Of a DNA stretch of 64,000 nucleotides, positions 55,622-64,000 are shown piece by piece. Source of the stretch: Forficula auricularia (Eukaryota > Arthropoda > Insecta > Dermaptera > Forficulidae). The stretch is from NCBI GenBank assembly GCA_024734495.1, contig JALMQS010000887.1:2513986-2577985 (forward strand), written 5' to 3'. Within the stretch, counting starts at the first letter, position 1, and every line of letters begins with the position of its first letter. The notes under the pieces were generated by a model. It worked only from the letters and a program-made list of their open reading frames with translations. It ran no database searches and had not been told where the DNA came from. Position numbers and translations under genes: made by a program.

Positions 55622-55835
55622 AATTGCGAGGTGGATTTCACATAAAATCAAATAAAACAAAAGTGAATTTAGATTTCGATATATTTCGGGTTGTCAGCCC
55701 ATCGTTAGGAGTCAGAGAATTTTTATGTTTATTATGTGAAACCCACCTCGCAATTTTACCTAATTTTTTATTATTATATAAAAATGTTTCACCTAGAACC
55801 AACACCTATCTCCTTAAAAGTTATGTGTTTATTTA
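55622..55835 (+). mobile_element. Foldback FB-F copy 4
   Basis: Arms AAATTGCGAGGTGGATTTCA and its complement (55724-55765) enclose a damaged hammerhead on the minus strand (CUAACGA in place of CUGAUGA, GAAAU kept). The tail ATGTTTCACCTAGAACCAAC follows at 55784. I could not fix the target duplication. Confidence 0.65.
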
Positions 55836-55842
55836 GTTTACT

Positions 55843-56000
55843 AGCTACCAGGATCTGACAGACAGACAGACAGACCGATGGAGGGCGGTGACTTTTCAAC
55901 AATGGGATGCTGTCTAAAAAAGTACCCTTCATTTTTTAAAATTTTATTCTATTGTTTGTTTTTTTGATTGTGTGTGTGTTTTTTGATACCCACAATAATT
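55843..56000. mobile_element. Element family T, copy 2
   Basis: It starts CTAGCTACCAGGATCTGACA with a GACA microsatellite. GGCGGTGACTTTTCAACAAT to TTTGATACCCAC matches 19780-19890. The ACTAGCTACC start could be an inverted CTAGT Helitron-type end. Confidence 0.4.
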
Positions 56001-56584
56001 CAAGAGTAAAAGCACGTGGAAAGTTCATTCTGGAATCAAAATGTTTATATTTCCAATTATATTAAGAATGGGTTAGATTTTATTATTTTTAGCTTCAAAA
56101 CTTCGAGATACAAAATGTAGAAGATCAGAATAATAAAATCGGATCGTTAAAAGAAAATCTCTTGAATGGTAATATAGAGCTAAAGAGTTTAAATTGCAGA
56201 AGGAAAATTGCCAGATCATCGAAATTTGTAAAGAGTTTTCACCTTTCCATCAGTTTTTTATTAAAAATATAAAATTTCAGTTTTTTAATTCAATTATTAT
56301 ACACAGATTTTCTACGCAATAAACCTTGAAAGATAAATTTATTAGTAATGAAGCTGTTTAATATTTTATTTTATTAAAATTTGAATTTTTAGTGAAATCA
56401 CACATAATTAATTATAATTATTTATTGAACACGAACAAATAATACAATAAAACTACGACATTTTGATTGACTTATTGAGCGATCGTTCTCAAGTATGAGC
56501 ACCCAGAAATGTAACAATTTGTAAAATGAAAACAAAATTTTCACTACTTCATATAGAAACCTCAATATTTATTTGTAATTTAGT
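56001..56584. other. Spacer with repeat Q
   Basis: Repeat Q lies at 56385-56455 (AATCACACATAATTAATTAT, then ACACGAACAAATAATACAAT). The rest is AT-rich and unrecognised. Confidence 0.45.
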
Positions 56585-56589
56585 TGGAA

Positions 56590-56660
56590 ATACACTAGCG
56601 GTGATAGTAGATGTACACTATTTTAGGTCGCGGTTCATCCCTCGGAAATGCATTTACAAT
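56590..56660 (+). mobile_element. Family P MITE end fragment
   Basis: GTAGATGTACACTATTTTAG followed by GTCGCGGTTCATCCCTCGG matches the right terminus of 27657-27831 with a few changes. No left end. Confidence 0.5.
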
Positions 56661-56846
56661 TTAAAGAAACTTTAAGAGAGATCTTTAGGACTAATTGAAG
56701 ATATAATATAATAAAAAATTAAGTTTAAGAATTGTACCATAATAAACATCATTTGCTGTAATATGTAATATGTAAAAAAACAAAAAAAACATGATTGTAA
56801 AATTCGAATAGAGCTAATATGGGGCTAATAAGCCCTGGCCCGCTAA

Positions 56847-56994
56847 TAAAATTATTATTATTATTATTTGAGTTATGACACTTACTCAGCACAAGTGCTG
56901 GTAAAATTTCACCTACCCCTGTTGTTCTTATGGGGTTAGGCTCAGACGCTGTGGAAAGGGAATTCACCCTGGCCCTCAGTTACTCTTCTTTTGT
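56847..56994 (-). mobile_element. 3' end of a LINE with (TAA)n tail
   Basis: Downstream of the coding remnant on the minus strand, a GC-richer 3' untranslated region ends in a TAA microsatellite (56847-56868). GCCAGGGCTTATTAGCCCC beyond it may be flanking or part of another hairpin. Confidence 0.6.
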
Positions 56995-57171
56995 TCATTT
57001 AATCGTTAGGAATCTTCTTACTATATAGCAGGTCTGTAAAACGACAGCCTTTTGCACGAGAGGTGTTATTTCGTCTGATATCCCTAGCGATCTGATGTTC
57101 TTTTTTAAGTTGCTGCTGGACACACCCTCCACAGACATCACAATCGGAATAATTTTTACCTCGTTGAGCTT
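56995..57171 (-). pseudogene. Non-LTR retrotransposon C-terminal fragment (59 codons)
   Basis: The minus-strand frame ends at a stop at 56997-56995. It reads LNEVKIIPIVMSVEGVSSS, then LQKAV-like VQKAVVLQTCYIVRRFL. The PIV.S.EGV and QKAVVL.TC.IVRRFL motifs are the very end of the reverse transcriptase polyprotein in a widespread arthropod LINE type; I cannot name the clade. It begins abruptly at a second TAA run (57173-57192), an unusual 5' border. Different family from the LINE at 53015. Confidence 0.75.
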
Positions 57172-57199
57172 AATTATTATTATTATTATTAAGATGTCT

Positions 57200-57753
57200 A
57201 TTATAACATGAATTCAAAAAGTCTAGGGTGAGTGTAAAAAGTATTGGAGAAAAAATTCAGGAGATGTCTTAAAATTAATAAAATTAATTAGATTTTCATT
57301 GAGAACATTAATTTATGAAAACATCATCATTATCATTTCGAATTGATCTTGGTGATTTCGCCTCCAAGTGTATATGTATCTTTTTTTTCTTCGTGATGGA
57401 TTGATCTCGTCAGTTCTTCTCCAACTAGGAATAGAGTAAAGTGGTGGGGATGGATGGGTATGTACCATACCTAGTACCAGGGCAGGGAGGATGTCACGCG
57501 TGACCCGTGCCACGACCTCACTCGACTCCCGCACAAAGCTAAAGCAAAGCTAATGGCAAAAAGAGCTTGCAAACAGGAGCGAGAGATCGACTCAACTCCA
57601 TTGTGCATGAATGAAAGCTACAACACAGGATTTCCTGGTTCTCCAGTTCGATTATCCGCGCACAGGCAGTTTTTCTCTCTCTTTTTTTTTTATTTATGGC
57701 AAAAGCAAAAAAAATAAATAAATATAAATAAATAAATAAATTATAAATTCTTC
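57200..57753. other. Unique GC-richer block
   Basis: Bases 57400-57640 are GC-richer, with TCACGCGTGACCCGTGCC and CAAAGCTAAAGCAAAGCTAA repeats. Minus frames of 73 and 78 codons are unrecognised. An AAAT microsatellite lies at 57712-57742. Possibly an untranslated exon or regulatory DNA. Confidence 0.3.
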
Positions 57754-58107
57754 TTAGTTGAATAAAAGATTTCACTGTCGATGGTAACAGAATTGTTTTT
57801 ATTTTAGGTTAAAAATAAAATAAAATGAGAGAGTCTTCTGTTTTTTAAATAAAATAATTTTTAATTATTTCTAGAGACTATAGTTTCGAAGGCATTGCCT
57901 TCATCATCAGTCTATCACAAATATTTCAAATTAGTTACAAATTAAGATCCATACATAGAAAATTTTGAAAAATATATAATGTCTTTTTCTTCATGTTTCT
58001 TCTTGGGAGATAGCAATGCCTTCGAAACTATAGTCTCTAGAAATAATTAAAAATTATTTTATTTAAAAAACAGAAGACTCTCTCATTTTATTTTATTTTT
58101 AACCTAA
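57754..58107 (-). mobile_element. Foldback FB-H with hammerhead
   Basis: An exact 12-bp duplication, TATAAATTCTTC (57742-57753 and 58108-58119), bounds it. The tail (57754-57803, with ATTTCACTGTCGATGGTAAC) is on the left. Arms TTAAAAATAAAATAAAATGA to GACTATAGTTTCGAAGGC and their complement follow. FB-H shares the GACTATAGTTTCGA segment with FB-A but differs elsewhere, so only the ribozyme part is conserved between the families. Confidence 0.9.
57868..57920 (-). ncRNA. Hammerhead ribozyme, intact core (FB-H left arm)
   Basis: Minus strand: CUGAUGA (57910-57904), extra U, stem II GAAGGC/GCCUUC with AAU loop, GAAAC, UAUA, GUC (57878-57876). Stem I pairs UAGA with UCUA perfectly. All conserved residues are present. 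The right arm has lost CUGAUGA. Confidence 0.7.
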
Positions 58108-58235
58108 TATAAATTCTTCGTTTTTTTTAATGAAAATAGTGGTTGGTGGATTTCAAATAGGGTTTTAAATTCTGTCAAACTCTCTTCCCTTCTTTGTCTG
58201 TGTAGATACCAATATCCAAAATAACTATACTCATA

Positions 58236-58897
58236 CAGGGTGTCGCTTATCACAAAGATAAACCGTGAACAGGTAATAGGGCAATTTGAAACGGTCCTGA
58301 ACATAAAAAAAATTAATATTTTTCATAGTTTTCGAGTTATAGGCATTTTTTGGAAATGGTGAAAATCGTAAGCCTACCCTAAACATCAAGATGATATGGC
58401 TACAAATTTACATATTTTATTATTCTAATTTTTGTTTCGCAATCCTGAATAATCTTGTTATTGACCAGAATTCAAAATAAAACAATAAGTACTATACTTT
58501 TGGAGAAAAATTTTTTTTGGACTTATGTTTTAAAAAATTTTCATCAGCTAACTTTGGATCATCTTTAATATAAAAAAATTCTAGTAAACTAACATAGAAT
58601 ATTATTTGAAAAATTGGCCCATTTTGTCAAGATTTTAAAATGATACAGCACTTTGAACTTCCTTTTTTAGAAAAAAAAAATATTGATATTTTTTTTCCAA
58701 AATTAGCTAATTTAATATGTTAATCAATTATGTCGCTTCTTAATTGAACTAATCTTTGATTATTATAGACATTAATACTATAATAGCCAAAGATTAGTTC
58801 AATTAAAATTGTATTATTAAATTTTTATGTTTAGGACCGTCTTAAATTGCCCTATCACCTGTTCATGGTTTATTGTTGTGATACGGGACACAGCCTG
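58236..58897. mobile_element. MITE with 75-bp inverted ends and TA duplication
   Basis: CAGGGTGTCGCTTATCACAA and its partner ending GGGACACAGCCTG are flanked by TA on both sides (58234-58235 and 58898-58899). Arms continue through AACAGGTAATAGGGCAATTT. A small hairpin, AATTGAACTAATCTTTGATT and complement, sits at 58742-58805. TA duplication suggests a Tc1/mariner-type source. Confidence 0.75.
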
Positions 58898-58914
58898 TAT
58901 GTAAAAAATTATAA

Positions 58915-59158
58915 AGGGTTGGAATTAGTGGGTGTTTCACAAAATAAAAATTGAAATAAAATTTGAGTTTAATGGATACTCTGTATATATTTTGGATTTT
59001 TAGCCCATCATCAGTAGTTTATCCTTTTGTATAAACTCCAGAGTATCCATTAAACTCAAATTTTATTTCAATTTTTATTTTGTGAAACTCCAATAATTTC
59101 AACCCTTTATAACTTTTTAAATATGTTTCACTATAAACCTACACAGCTTTTCCTAAAT
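58915..59158 (+). mobile_element. Foldback FB-F copy 3
   Basis: Arms AAAGGGTTGGAATTAGTGGG to AATGGATACTCTGTATATAT and complement flank a damaged hammerhead on the minus strand (CUGAUGA kept, but AAAA replaces GAAA). The tail ATGTTTCACTATAAACCTAC lies on the right. FB-A5 is inserted immediately beyond it. Confidence 0.75.
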
Positions 59159-59171
59159 GTAATACTTATAT

Positions 59172-59497
59172 TAAATTGAAAGTTTTTTTGCCGAGAGTAG
59201 CAGAATTTTTATATATTGAAGGAGACAATAAAAGAGTGTGTCTTCTGCTGGAATTATAAATTTTATTTATTTATAACGAGACTATAGTTTCGACGGCTTT
59301 GCCCTCTTCATCAGTCTATTATAATGGATTCATAGGAATTAATTTATGAATGAAAGGTTAAAATCTTTCATGTGGCTAGGTTAGGAAATTGTTCAGTAGA
59401 CTGATGAAGAAGACAAAGCCCTCGAAACTATAGTCTCGGTATAAATAAATAAAATTTATAATTCTAGCAGAAGACACTCTTTTATTGTCTCCTTCAA
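59172..59497 (-). mobile_element. Foldback element FB-A copy 5
   Basis: The tail is on the left (59175-59213) and the arm end GTCTCCTTCA on the right. A 13-bp duplication with one mismatch, GTAATACTTATAT (59159-59171) and GTTATACTTATAT (59498-59510), flanks it. Both hammerhead cores are kept, but stem II has mismatches in each arm. Confidence 0.8.
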
Positions 59498-59510
59498 GTT
59501 ATACTTATAT

Positions 59511-59889
59511 GTCATATGGTAGCACTTATTCGTTGTGTATTCAATTTGACAGCAAAGGAGTTTTGACGGTTCGAAAATCGCCTGTTTTTTATTTTATTTT
59601 TTTTACAAATGAGGCTTTAGGAGGATTAATCATTTCAACAGTACAAACACGATAGTAGGTTCTATTATTAAAAGAAAAGACGGAGACTTTTCTATGATGG
59701 GCCTGGGAATCAGAGGAGGTAAATAAGACTATATCTCCTTGTGTATAGTTTTATTGCTAATTTCTGAAAGACAAGCAGAAGATCGTCAGAAGCTCCTCTC
59801 CACAGAGCCAAAGGTAAATTTGAATAATGCATAGAGTGGACTTAAAATTAATAGCGACTGGAATAGAAAGTCAACCTTAATTACCTATA
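59511..59889. other. Spacer, nothing recognised
   Basis: Slightly GC-richer near 59690-59820, purine-rich, with no frame or splice pair. Confidence 0.35.
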
Positions 59890-59897
59890 TGTAGCAG

Positions 59898-60530
59898 TAG
59901 GGTGGTCCTTATTTTGGGTATTTTCGAAATTTTATTGTCCTCGTGACTCACATGGTTCAAAATAAATAAATAAAAAATATTGCCCAAGTTTCAAGCTCCT
60001 ATCTAAAATTTAACTTGTGCCCCAGAGCGATGTAAGTTTCCCATCTAAATAACATGGGTTTTTTGGTAATGCACGATCAATATTTTAATCCGACCAAATT
60101 AATGGTTCAAAAAATTTGAAACTCTGTAGACTTTATCCGTATAATAGTAACTATCCCTTAGAATTTTTATAGGTTTTTAGCTATTAAAATTTTAGAGTCT
60201 ATAACTTATATAGATATAGCAGTATTTTTATCTAGCTGTAACTTCAAAATTAGAATAGATAAAAATCTGTAAAAATTCTGAAGGATAGCTACTATTATAA
60301 GAAAAAAGTGTACAGAGTTTCAAATTTTTTGAACAATTAATTTGGCCCGATTAAAAAAAATTGATCGTTTAATGCTAAAAACCACATGGTATTTACATGG
60401 GAAACTTGCATCGCTGTGGGGCACTAGATAAAATTAAGATGGAGGCTTGAAACTTGGGGAATTTTTTTTTATTTATTTTGAACCATATAAGCCCATTCGA
60501 AAATACCCAAAATAAGGACCACCACCCTAT
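59898..60530. mobile_element. Full-length foldback MITE with 8-bp duplication
   Basis: Two arms of about 310 bp, beginning TAGGGTGGTCCTTATTTTGG and ending CCAAAATAAGGACCACCACCCTA-type sequence (cited in part), pair along almost their whole length. TGTAGCAG is duplicated on each side (59890-59897 and 60531-60538). No hammerhead or tail is present, so it is a DNA-transposon foldback, distinct from the Penelope-type group. Confidence 0.85.
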
Positions 60531-60539
60531 GTAGCAGCT

Positions 60540-60959
60540 TTTGCTACAAAAGTAATGTGGTCGGACACCATTAGAAAGACATTTAACTTTGATAGATAAA
60601 ATAGTCTATTATATATAGTAGAAACCAAAGCTCGAAGTTACTATATGGTAAATGGATAAGAGCATTTTGTAATCGGCTTGTATGGATATAATACATAAAA
60701 ATAAAAAATGTAAATATGATGCTCAAAGTCGGAATCTTTTGCAATATCGAAATCGAACATTCCTCTAAGACCAGTCGAAGAAGACGTGTTAGAATTGAAA
60801 TTTTCCTTAATTGAAGAGTTCCTCAATATAAATTAATGAGCAGAGCCTTTCTATCTAAATATGGACGCACCGCCATCATTTTAAGATTGATATTTAGAAT
60901 CAAAATGTTCAAATTTTTACGAGTTTCATTTTATGTTTTTTTCTCGTTCATTGGTAAAT
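60540..60959. other. Spacer, nothing recognised
   Basis: A 61-codon minus frame (60641-60826) has no recognisable similarity. Confidence 0.35.
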
Positions 60960-61375
60960 ATCATCACAATTAGCAGCAACTCCTCATTTTGTAATCAATT
61001 TCAAACTAGTTTTTCTTCTTCTTTCTCTGTTTCCCAAAACATTCGTGGCCATGATCTTGAACTTGTCTCTCGTCGCATTTCTAAAGGCTTGAATGCATTC
61101 TGAGCCATTGATGAAAGTTTTTCTATCCGACCGACTCCCTTGAGCCCTTGACACGAAGTGAAAGCCTTTCCCTTTTTATAGTTACAACATTCTTCATGGT
61201 TTGTGTTCTAATGAAATAAAATTTATTTCTTGGGTTTTGAAAATTTCCATGCTAAATGATATAAACAACTGGTGTGTTCACCACACGACTTTCACATTCT
61301 CACTTATATGAAATCATCGTGACACCCCTAATTTACACCCCCTTCCTTTATTTCAATCGGATTAAAATTTATACA
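60960..61375 (+). pseudogene. Decayed copy of the 53-kb LINE C-terminus
   Basis: With several frame breaks the plus strand still reads DESFSIRPTPLSP, HEVKAFPFL, NILHGLCSNEIKF and a C-terminal ACCCCCTTCC-type end, matching the order RLIDDSTLTDSL, RRDVSALSLF, YYHGRCSDEIKS of 53015-53520. Much older than that copy, with no poly-A left. Confidence 0.6.
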
Positions 61376-61499
61376 CGACCAATAACTCATGACACTTAAT
61401 AAGTAGATACACCAATTAAAAAAAAATCCTTAGTGTCGATTTTGAGAAAATAGAAAAAAAAACGAAAAATCTTTCATATAAACGTCAACTTCCGGTTTT

Positions 61500-61860
61500 C
61501 CGATTTCAATGACTGATTTATTGCGCCACGCAGAGGGGGGCAGCCCTTTAAAGAAAGAAAATAGATTTGTTTACAAATTAAATTGTAACACCTCATCAGC
61601 CGTCTAAAAATAATGCCAGATGTTGAGGCTATTGGTAAAATGTCAATGTATATATGGACGCCAGTAGAATACCAGAACCGAGGCCAGAGATTTGGGAGCG
61701 CCAAAATCGCACCACAACTGTGCACTGCGATTAAGCAAGAATAATACATTACAAAAACAAAAAAAAAACAAAAAACAAAAAAACAAAAAAATAATTGAAA
61801 AAAATATAAATAAAAGATAACATTAACGTTAAAAAGCTTGCTGTACTCTTCTAGCATATA
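61500..61860 (-). mobile_element. Probable LINE 3' region (minus)
   Basis: On the minus strand GGGCTGCCCCCCTCTGCGTG then GCGCAATAAATCAG resembles a LINE 3' end. A similar GGGCCACGCAGGTGGGAG sits at 8636-8653. The 127-codon minus frame covers it, but its first part is Phe-rich low complexity. Confidence 0.35.
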
Positions 61861-61974
61861 TCGAGCTTAAGTTTCAAATTTCGTAGATCTGAGACTTATG
61901 GTTGCGAAACGCAGGGGGGTTCCAACATAGCTACATACATACGTACGCATGCACTGACCAATGAATTTTCGGTC

Positions 61975-62170
61975 ACTTTATTTATTTATTTATTTATTTA
62001 TTTCAACGGCATGTGCCTTTAAAAAGATTACGAAAAGTAATACAAAGAAACACTACTTAGTAAAAAGTAGAAAAAAAACAATAAAGTTAAGCATACAAAT
62101 AATAAACAATAATACAGTGTAAATCAGATATAATAATTATGATAGTGAGTATTTAAATTTCTTTCTTTTT
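61975..62170 (-). mobile_element. Probable LINE or SINE 3' end with (AAAT)n tail
   Basis: A TTTA run (61978-62006) read as (TAAA)n on the minus strand follows GGCACATGCCGTTGAAATAA, a short hairpin typical of retroelement 3' ends. The body beyond 62020 is AT-rich and unassigned. Confidence 0.45.
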
Positions 62171-62640
62171 GGCCTCTGGGGACCACAATATTCGGTTTTA
62201 TATCCTAAATCCGGGTTTTTACTATTAAGAGCATCGATTCTTCCTTCCACCTAGATGTCACAAAATGAAATTAACTTTTTTCATCTCAAAGAGTCAGGCA
62301 GGCGATTGTAATATTTCACATTATTTTCTATAGAATATAAATGTGGAAGTAAAAATTATAAACAAAGAAAAAACTTTTTTCTAAAAGACGAAAAAATCGC
62401 GAGTGCGCTAGATAGGGTACAAAGCTGTAGATTGTTAATATCTATTGTATTCTAAATTTCAGCTAGTATGTCTTATAAAATTACAATTTCTAACATCAAT
62501 ATAATATTGATTATGTTCCGAAGTGATAAAGTACGTTTGTATCAGATATAAAACAAAAATCCTTCATAAATCTCTTAGAACTTAGAGTATAGGTATATCA
62601 AGTATTGAAATTTTTTCACATTTTCCTCCAATTTAATTAT
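62171..62640. other. Spacer, nothing recognised
   Basis: No repeats, frame or splice pair of note. Confidence 0.35.
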
Positions 62641-62644
62641 GTGA

Positions 62645-63185
62645 AAAGATTTCTTTTTACCATTATTTACCAATGCAAAGCAGATAAAGTATTGTAATCG
62701 GTCTCGAGCCAAGTGTGACTTCAAAGGGCCCTCAGGCAAAAAGACTACGGAACCCACATGGTCTCAATCAAAGTCCAAATTGAAGTATTCATTTAGGTAG
62801 AATTTTAGCACGTGACCCAAAATTACATGGGGTCTCGTATTTTCATAAAAGGAAATAATCATGGTGTGCCTGCTGAAAAATGAAAACACTATCGACAAAA
62901 TATAGTTAGCCCTATGTCCAGACATATGAATGTGACTTTATGTTCCACGTCGTTGAACCGATTGAAATGAAATTGAAACCCTACCATTTCTTTAACAACA
63001 TGAAGCTCTGTTTACTTTTTGGTACATATTTTTCTAAATATCTTGCAAATGGCTAAACCAATTTTGATCTTTATTCTAATTAAGTACCTTGATGACCACA
63101 AAAAAGATTATATAACGTTTTTAGTAAAATTATATTTTAAAGTACTTTGCCCTAGAGTAAGATAGTACTTTTTTTTAATTCTTTA
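62645..63185 (-). mobile_element. Interspersed element family N, copy 2
   Basis: Inverted relative to 17235-17815: AAGTATTGTAATCGGTCTCG, AAGACTACGGAACCCACATG, AGCACGTGACCC and, at the other end, CCCTAGAGTAAGATAGTACT. It contains an extra segment (62845-62990) not found in copy 1. Confidence 0.55.
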
Positions 63186-64000
63186 AAATGTATTCATTTG
63201 ATCGGTTTAAAACATCAAAAATGGAATGTAATAAGGTTATTCCTCTAGTATTAGATAAGAAGCGACCGTTATTTTTGATTTTTAGTCAACATGGACTTCA
63301 AATAGACAGAGATATCATTAATATTAAAGGAATAAACATTTTAATATTTCAAATGACTTTGGATCCGTCGCCGTTTATTTTTTTCAGATTAGACCTGAAT
63401 ATGGTATATGACTAATATTTCATTATTTTTTGTATGTTTCCAAGAAATGTGTGGTATATTTCTCGTAAAGTTCATCCAGCGAAACTATCCCGATCATTCT
63501 GCATTAGAAGTGGCGTATCCAGAAAATTTTCATAGGTGTGGGGGGGGGGGTTCAATCTAGAAAGCAAAAATTTAGTGGGATTTTTTTTTTAATAAAACAA
63601 ATAGTCTAGTTAAATTGTGTTTTTACCCGGAAAGTTTTGGGATAGTTGTAATTTCTTCGACCCTTTATATTTTTGGGTGTGCTGAATCCGAATCTGAGCT
63701 TTGTTTGAATTGTAGCAAATTTAAACTTATTTAAAAATGTATAGATTTGTCTTTGTCGACAACGTGCTCCTTCATGGTCAAAATGGGAAAAAATCGAAAA
63801 AAGTGAGAGTTTTTGGGATTTACGGAAAACAGATTTATACGCCAATTTTCAACTAGCGCTTGTTCTGAGAAAAAATCTACATGATGAAATTTGTAGGAAA
63901 TTTTATGAACTTTCATTTTGAAAAGGGAGGTTATTTACGAAAAGTTGATAGTTTTTAAGTTATAAGCAAAAAACCGCCAAAAAATGAGATTTGTTACGTT
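63186..64000. other. Spacer, nothing recognised
   Basis: A 75-codon plus frame at 63188-63415 and two minus frames (63606-63916) have no recognisable similarity. A 10-base G-run lies at 63541-63550. Confidence 0.35.

Noticed and set aside
61474..61857. A 127-codon minus-strand protein
   Set aside because: Much of the first 35 residues is a Phe/Val low-complexity run from a microsatellite-like tract. The rest overlaps a LINE 3'-end-like segment.
63188..63415. A 75-codon plus-strand gene at the right end
   Set aside because: It begins next to the family N terminus, has no recognisable similarity and is typical of chance frames.

Overview
This is an AT-rich nuclear window from an animal, most likely an arthropod and probably an insect. 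It has no operons or ribosome binding sites, and no intact protein-coding gene. It does have spliceosomal exon signals, tRNA-derived SINEs with A-rich tails, 5'-truncated LINEs, Tc1/mariner, hAT, piggyBac and Harbinger-like miniature elements, satellites and many microsatellites. I cannot assign the order.

Most of the sequence is old, nested transposon debris. From left to right: a LINE-like tail and the first ribozyme-bearing foldback (1-810); low-complexity DNA with hAT and mariner-type MITEs (0.8-7.7 kb); several copies of one large MITE family (8.3, 11.5, 14.5, 39.6, 40.7 and 46 kb); Tc1 deletion derivatives (9.1, 23.5, 33.9 and 36.4 kb); a piggyBac-type MITE with TTAA duplications (12.8-13.3 kb); nested foldbacks (15.4-16.1 and 18.6-19.6 kb); a Penelope-like element carrying a GIY-YIG remnant inside a mariner-type MITE (25.7-26.9 kb); a Harbinger-type MITE, a 1-kb inverted-repeat element and a broken hAT transposase (27.6-29.8 kb); a tRNA SINE followed by five near-identical 161-bp tandem units (30.7-32.3 kb); a 340-bp segmental duplication (32.9 and 34.4 kb); a nested insertion series (42.5-44.5 kb); a satellite of about 178 bp split by a foldback (47.1-49.2 kb); a CpG-rich promoter-like island (51.0-51.3 kb); a LINE C-terminus (53.0 kb); and a second mirrored copy of the SINE-bearing element (54.6-55.6 kb). 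The right end holds more LINE remnants and foldbacks.

The strongest coherent signal is a set of short insertions with one architecture. Each has a near-palindromic pair of arms, a non-palindromic tail of about 30-50 bp on one side, and target-site duplications of about 10-13 bp. Most arms carry a hammerhead-ribozyme-like core (CTGAWGA, hairpin, GAAA), usually with one extra unpaired base before stem II. One family (25.7 kb and 55.1 kb) contains a decayed Penelope-like GIY-YIG endonuclease coding segment between its arms, which ties the group to Penelope-like retroelements and their ribozyme-bearing pseudo-LTRs. Related empty sites inside the window support several of these insertions.

Two minus-strand exon candidates (44710-44783 and 18107-18179) have good splice sites, are open in one frame and have compatible phases. 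The window may therefore lie in long introns of an unidentified host gene transcribed leftward. Family labels used below (FB-A, M, N, O and so on) are mine.
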